NCBI RefSeq assembly: GCF_009905375.1
Contig: NC_133647.1
Span: forward strand, 49,472,506-49,536,505
Direction of reading: 5' to 3'
Source of the DNA: Apium graveolens
Lineage: Eukaryota > Streptophyta > Magnoliopsida > Apiales > Apiaceae
DNA: 64,000 nucleotides
The position numbers and the translations under genes are program-made. Below are positions 59,769-64,000 of this stretch, in pieces. A model generated the notes under the pieces. It was not told the origin of the DNA and ran no database searches. It saw only the letters and a list, made by a program, of their open reading frames with translations. Position 1 is the first letter of the stretch, and each line of letters starts with the position of its first letter.

Positions 59769-61036
59769 ATGCCACCAAGAAAGATTGGAACTAGGGCGAA
59801 CCCTGGATCTGAGGACCAGGGAAGCCATAACCAGGACGGTAGGAACCAAGAACACAGTGAAGAGGAAGATGAGGATTATGTGGAACATGATGACTCCCTG
59901 TATGAAGAGGAAGAGGAAACATATAATGTTGAGGGATTTGAGATAGAGGTTGAAGAAGGAGAAACTGAGGTTGAGCAACCAGTACCAAACCCAGGCATGG
60001 ATCCCATGGGTCAGTTCATGCAACTACTAAGGCAGAAGTTGGAACGACAACCCAACCCACCCCCACAAGGAAATAACAATGATTTGGCAAACTCTTTCAG
60101 GGCTTTTAAGTCCCTTAAGCCCCCTGAGTTCCACAGATCAACCGACCCAGTTGAGGCAAGGGCATGGTTAAAGGAAATGGAGAAATCCTTTGAAATTCTG
60201 AGTATCGATGAGGCACAGAAGACTGTATTTGCTACCTACCTTCTGAAAGGAGAGGCTAACTACTGGTGGGAGGCCAAGAAAAACATGGAGACAGATGCTA
60301 TTATAACCTGGGAGAGATTCAGTCAGTTGTTTCTGGGAAAATATTTCCCGAGGTTTATGGAAAACCAGATGGAGCTCAAGTTCTTGGAGCTAAAGCAGAA
60401 TAACTTATCTGTAGCAGAGTACGAAGCGAAATTTACTGAGATATCAAGGTTTGTGCCGGAATTTGTGAGCACGAGGAAAAGAAAGCTAGGAGGTTTCAGC
60501 AGGGACTGAAACCGTGGATTCAGAATAGGGTGGCAATCCTTGAGCTTACTGATTATGCCACTCTGGTGCAAAAGGCAACAATTGTAGAAGCTAGAAGTGA
60601 ACAGATGCAGAAGGAAAGAGAGAAGAAGGGAATAAAGAGGAAAAGCATGAGCATGGGTGGAGGTTCCGCAGGAAGGAGCTTCCCAACTAGATTTAATCGA
60701 GGAGCAGTGTCCCTACCGGGAAAGAACACTAGGTTTAAGCGGCCAATGAGTGTGAATGTGAGCCAGAGCGGCCAGAAGTCAAGAATGTCCTATTCCAACC
60801 AGCCTCGACCCCCATTGCCAGCCTGTAACACTTGTGGAAGGATGCATTCTGGGGAATGTAGGGGAAAGCCAGTAACCTGCTTTAAGTGTGGGCAAGTGGG
60901 CCACTATTCCCACAAATGCCCTTCGTCATCCCCTACCGTCATTCCAACCACCACTTGTCATCAGTGTGGACGCCCGGGTCATTGGAAGAAGGAATGCCCA
61001 ATGAACAAACCAGCAGCTTTAGGACCCAGCAGGGCT
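59769..61036 (+). pseudogene. gag: Element I gag, one frameshift
   Basis: ATG 59769 opens MPPRKIGTRANPG, followed by a strongly acidic stretch (to about residue 75) and the capsid-type domain (SFRAFKSLKPPEFHR, YLLKGEANYWWEAKK, LGKYFPRFMENQMELKF). A missing base near 60470 ends this frame after 246 codons; similarity continues in the +1 frame from about 60480. Three knuckles follow near 60822-61000: [12 protein letters not shown] (variant), [14 protein letters not shown] and [14 protein letters not shown]. In the second frame there is no stop between the knuckles and protease, so this lineage makes one Gag-Pol. Confidence 0.92.
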
Positions 61037-63862
61037 GCCTCCAATAAGCCACCTACTGTGAGGACTTTCAACATGACAGTCCAGGATGCTATGAAAGACT
61101 CAGATGTGATAGCAGGTACCCTTTCTCTAAATTCAGTCAATGCAAACATTTTATTTGATTCGGGAGCAACAAAATCTTTTATATCAAAGGACCTTGCGCG
61201 TAAATTAAGACTTAAGGCTGAACCCTTGATAGAACCCTTACAAGTAGAAATAGCCTATCATGAAATAATTCATGTTAACCAGATTCACCCCGCCTGTGAG
61301 TTAGGCATAGGGGAGCAATCTTTTAGTGTTGATCTGATTCCTTTTAAATTAGGGGAGTTTGATGTAATTTTGGGAATGGACTGGCTATCTAGCAATGATG
61401 CTCAGATAGACTGTAAGGGGAATAAAGTTAAGTTAAATATCCCAGGAAAGAAAGAAGTCATATTTAGAGGAAAGAGGCAGATGCATAAATTTTTTACTAT
61501 GGCCCAGGCCAGAAGGATGCTACGAAAAGGAAATGAGGCTTACCTAGCCTATGTGGTAGACACGCAGAAGGAGGTGCCCAACTTACAAGATATTCCGGTA
61601 GTCAACGAATTTGAAGACGTATTCCCACAAGACCTTCCGGGATTACCACCCGATAGAGTGATTGAATTTGCTATTGAGTTGGCCCCAGGGACGGCGCCAG
61701 TTTCAAAAGCACCTTACCGGTTAGCCCCATTAGAAATGAAGGAATTAACTACCCAATTGCAGGAACTTTTGGATAAGGGTATGATAAGACCCAGTGTGTC
61801 TCCGTGGGGAGCACCAGTGTTATTTGTTAAGAAGAAAGATGGGAGCATGAGGATGTGCATTGACTATCGAGAGTTGAACAAGCTAACCATAAAGAACATG
61901 TACCCGTTACCTAGAATAGACGATCTGTTCGACCAGCTAAAGGATGCTGTTTATTTTTCCAAGATTGACCTGAGAACTGGATATCACCAACTAAAGATTA
62001 AACACGAAGATATTCCCAAGACAGCGTTCCGTACCAGGTATGGGCACTATGAGTTCTTGGTAATGTCCTTTGGATTAACCAACGCCCCAGCGGCTTTCAT
62101 GGATTTAATGAACAGAGTATTTAAGAAGTACTTGGACAAGTGTGTGATAGTTTTTATCGATGATATTCTAATCTACTCAAGGACTGAGGCAGAACATGCA
62201 GAGCATTTGAGGATAGCTCTAGGAATACTCAGAGAGGAACAGTTATACGCCAAATTCTCGAAGTGTGAATTCTGGCGGAATGAAGTACAGTTTTTAGGAC
62301 ATGTGATCAATAAAGAAGGAGTATTGGTCGACCCCTCCAAGATAGAGGCGGTCTCTAATTTGGAAAGGCCAACCACACCCACAGAGGTAAGGAGTTTCAT
62401 AGGATTGGCCGGCTACTATCGTATATTTGTATAGGACTTTGCGAAGATCGCAGCCCCTTTGACACGACTTACTCGTAAGACAGAGAAGTTTGAATGGACG
62501 GAGAAATACTAGAACAGTTTTCAGGAATTAAAGAAAAGGTTGGTAACGGCCCCGGTGTTGGCATTGCCAGACGGAAAAGGAGATTTTGTGATATATAGTG
62601 ACGCGTCGCACAAAGGATTAGGGTGTGTGCTTATGCAGCACGGTAAAGTGATTGCGTATGCCTCGAGACAACTGAAGGAATACGAGATTAGATATCCTAC
62701 TCATGACCTTGAGCTCGCAGCAATAGTTTTTGCCCTAAAAATTTGGAGGCACTACTTGTATGGAGAGAAGTGCGAGATTTTCACAGACCATAAGAGCCTC
62801 AAGTACATATTTACGCAGAAAGAGCTCAACATGCGCCAGAGGAGATGGTTAGAGCTAATCAAGGACTATGATTGTGAGATTCTCTATCATCCGGGGAAAG
62901 CCAATGTGGTGGCTGATGCCCTTAGTAGAAAGGAAAGACTCAGAATGATAATGACTTCGGAAGAATTAATAAAGGATTTCGAGAGGATGGAAATAGAAGT
63001 AAAGGTAACCGGAACCGGAACTGAAAAGCTGTTTGAGATCTCAATGCAGCCAGAGTTATTGGAAAAGATTCGATTGTGCCAAGAGAAAATAATGAATAAA
63101 GGCAGAGAGTCAATGACTGGAGAACAGATCCATACTGAGAAAGATGATAAAGGGATAATGAGGTACTCCTACCGGATTTGGGTTCCGAACGTTCAAGAGC
63201 TTAAAGATGAGATTTTGGATGAAAGCCATAGTTCAAGATATTCCATCCACCCGGAAAGCACCAAGATGTATAGGGATTTGAAGGAATATTACTGGTGGCC
63301 CAACATGAAGAGGGACGTAGCAGAATGGGTAAGCAAATGGACCAAAGACATAGTGGATCTCATCAGAGGACGGCTGGTAGCAGCCCAAGACAGACAGAAG
63401 AAATATGCAGACATAGCCCGAAAGGACAAGGAGTATAGAGTAGGGGACTTAGTAATACTAAAAGTATCCCCTTGGAAGGGGTTAATAAGATTTGGAAAGA
63501 AAGGAAAACTAAGCCCAAGATACATTGGACCTTTTGAGATACTAAGACGGGTGGGGAAGTTGGCTTACGAGCTAGCCTTACCCCCGAACCTACAACAAGT
63601 TCATAATGTGTTCCATGTGTCAATGCTAAGGAAGTACCATCGGGATGCCAGACACATAATGGAGTACGAGCATGTGGACATGCAACCAGATCTGACTTAC
63701 GTGGAGAAACCAGTAAAAATTATGGATAAGAAGGAGCAGGTGCTTCAGAATAAAGTGATCAAGCTAGTCAGAGTGCTATGGCAGAATCATAATTTGGAAG
63801 AATCAACTTGGGAACTAGAAAGCGCAATGTTAGATAAGTACCCCCATTTGTTTTCTATTTGA
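61037..63862 (+). pseudogene. pol: Element I pol: PR-RT-RH and truncated INT with chromodomain
   Basis: Protease DSG is intact (61157-61165, [11 protein letters not shown]). RT runs from about 61560 to 62200 with catalytic FIDDILIYS (Asp codons 62159-62164). TAG at 62432 stops the frame just before RNase H, and a second TAG follows near 62509. RNase H and the integrase zinc finger (62540-63335) are open. Then the frame passes directly from EWVSK to [18 protein letters not shown], so the whole D-D-E core (about 190-200 residues in A and C) is missing without loss of frame. The tail holds [20 protein letters not shown] and the chromodomain-like end [20 protein letters not shown]. The protein could not integrate DNA. 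Confidence 0.93.
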
Positions 63863-63877
63863 TTCCGGGACGGAATC
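63861..63877 (+). other. Stem-loop between pol stop and PPT of element I
   Basis: GATTCCG, loop GGA, CGGAATC: a perfect 7-bp stem overlapping the pol stop codon TGA (63860-63862). Confidence 0.7.
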
Positions 63878-63882
63878 CTTTT

Positions 63883-63895
63883 AAGGAGGGGAGAC
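63883..63895 (+). other. Polypurine tract of element I
   Basis: AAGGAGGGGAGAC directly before the 3' LTR. Confidence 0.9.
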
Positions 63896-64000
63896 TGTAA
63901 TAACCCCAAAATTTTGAACTTTTTGTAACCCTTATGAATAGTGTTTTTGCTGATATTGCTGAATAAGAAAACTTTTCATGCCACACTATGTAGGGGTTCT
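63896..64000 (+). repeat. 3' LTR of element I, first 105 bp
   Basis: Identical to 54456-54560 except for one C/T difference. It is cut by the end of the window. Confidence 0.95.

Larger units (their letters stand above)
54456..64000 (+). mobile_element. Element I: young Ty3/gypsy Tekay-type retrotransposon, 3' end off-window
   Basis: 5' LTR (54456-58493), PBS, leader ORF, gag-pol, PPT and the first 105 bp of the 3' LTR are present. These 105 bp differ from the 5' LTR at a single base, so this is the youngest gypsy copy here. gag-pol is nearly continuous. It has one frameshift, two stops and an in-frame deletion of the integrase core, which makes it dependent on helper proteins. Confidence 0.92.

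Overview
The window is repeat-rich intergenic DNA from a flowering plant, probably a eudicot (the species cannot be fixed from the sequence). I found no host gene, tRNA or rRNA gene. Essentially all of it is LTR retrotransposons and their remains, stacked by nested insertion. Lineages are called from protein motifs: Ty3/gypsy elements of Tekay type (chromodomain behind the integrase, LTRs of 3.4-4.8 kb) and Ty1/copia elements of Angela type and SIRE/Maximus type.

Left block. Element A (Tekay, + strand, 1-17615, its 5' LTR mostly off the window) is split by element B (Angela, - strand, 690-8628, both LTRs, 5-bp target duplication). A itself sits in the gag of element C (Tekay, + strand, 17616-25424, 5' part off the window). 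C in turn ends inside the leader of a SIRE-type copia element D1 (- strand). D1 shares its LTR (25923-26959) with a second SIRE-type element D2 (- strand, to about 38080), so the reconstructed order is B in A in C in D1/D2.

Middle block (38084-49250, - strand). This holds pieces of older Tekay-like elements. F (3' LTR 39253-42687 plus the pol end) lies inside the 3' LTR of G (fragments 38294-39252 and about 43041-45040). A badly decayed G pol follows (45077-48700).

Right block. Element H (- strand) shows a 3' LTR (49251-54007) and a scrap of pol. It is interrupted at 54456 by element I (Tekay, + strand, running off the window), which is the youngest gypsy copy. Its gag-pol is nearly open but lacks the integrase catalytic core. 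The LTRs of H and I lie head to head as an inverted repeat of more than 8 kb.

How the parts work together, and the main new signals. (1) The Tekay LTRs contain a short candidate coding exon with conserved splice signals. Across the LTR/PBS junction it splices in frame onto an acidic leader ORF before gag, and its first 13 codons resemble the histone H3 tail. (2) A small stem-loop, with a covarying base pair, sits between the pol stop and the polypurine tract in six gypsy copies. (3) The Angela leader holds four hairpins with unrelated stems but the same loop motif. (4) The SIRE-type element D2 carries a 4.6-kb third ORF region and many scattered copies of a 10-bp motif. All element genes in the window carry stops, frameshifts or deletions.
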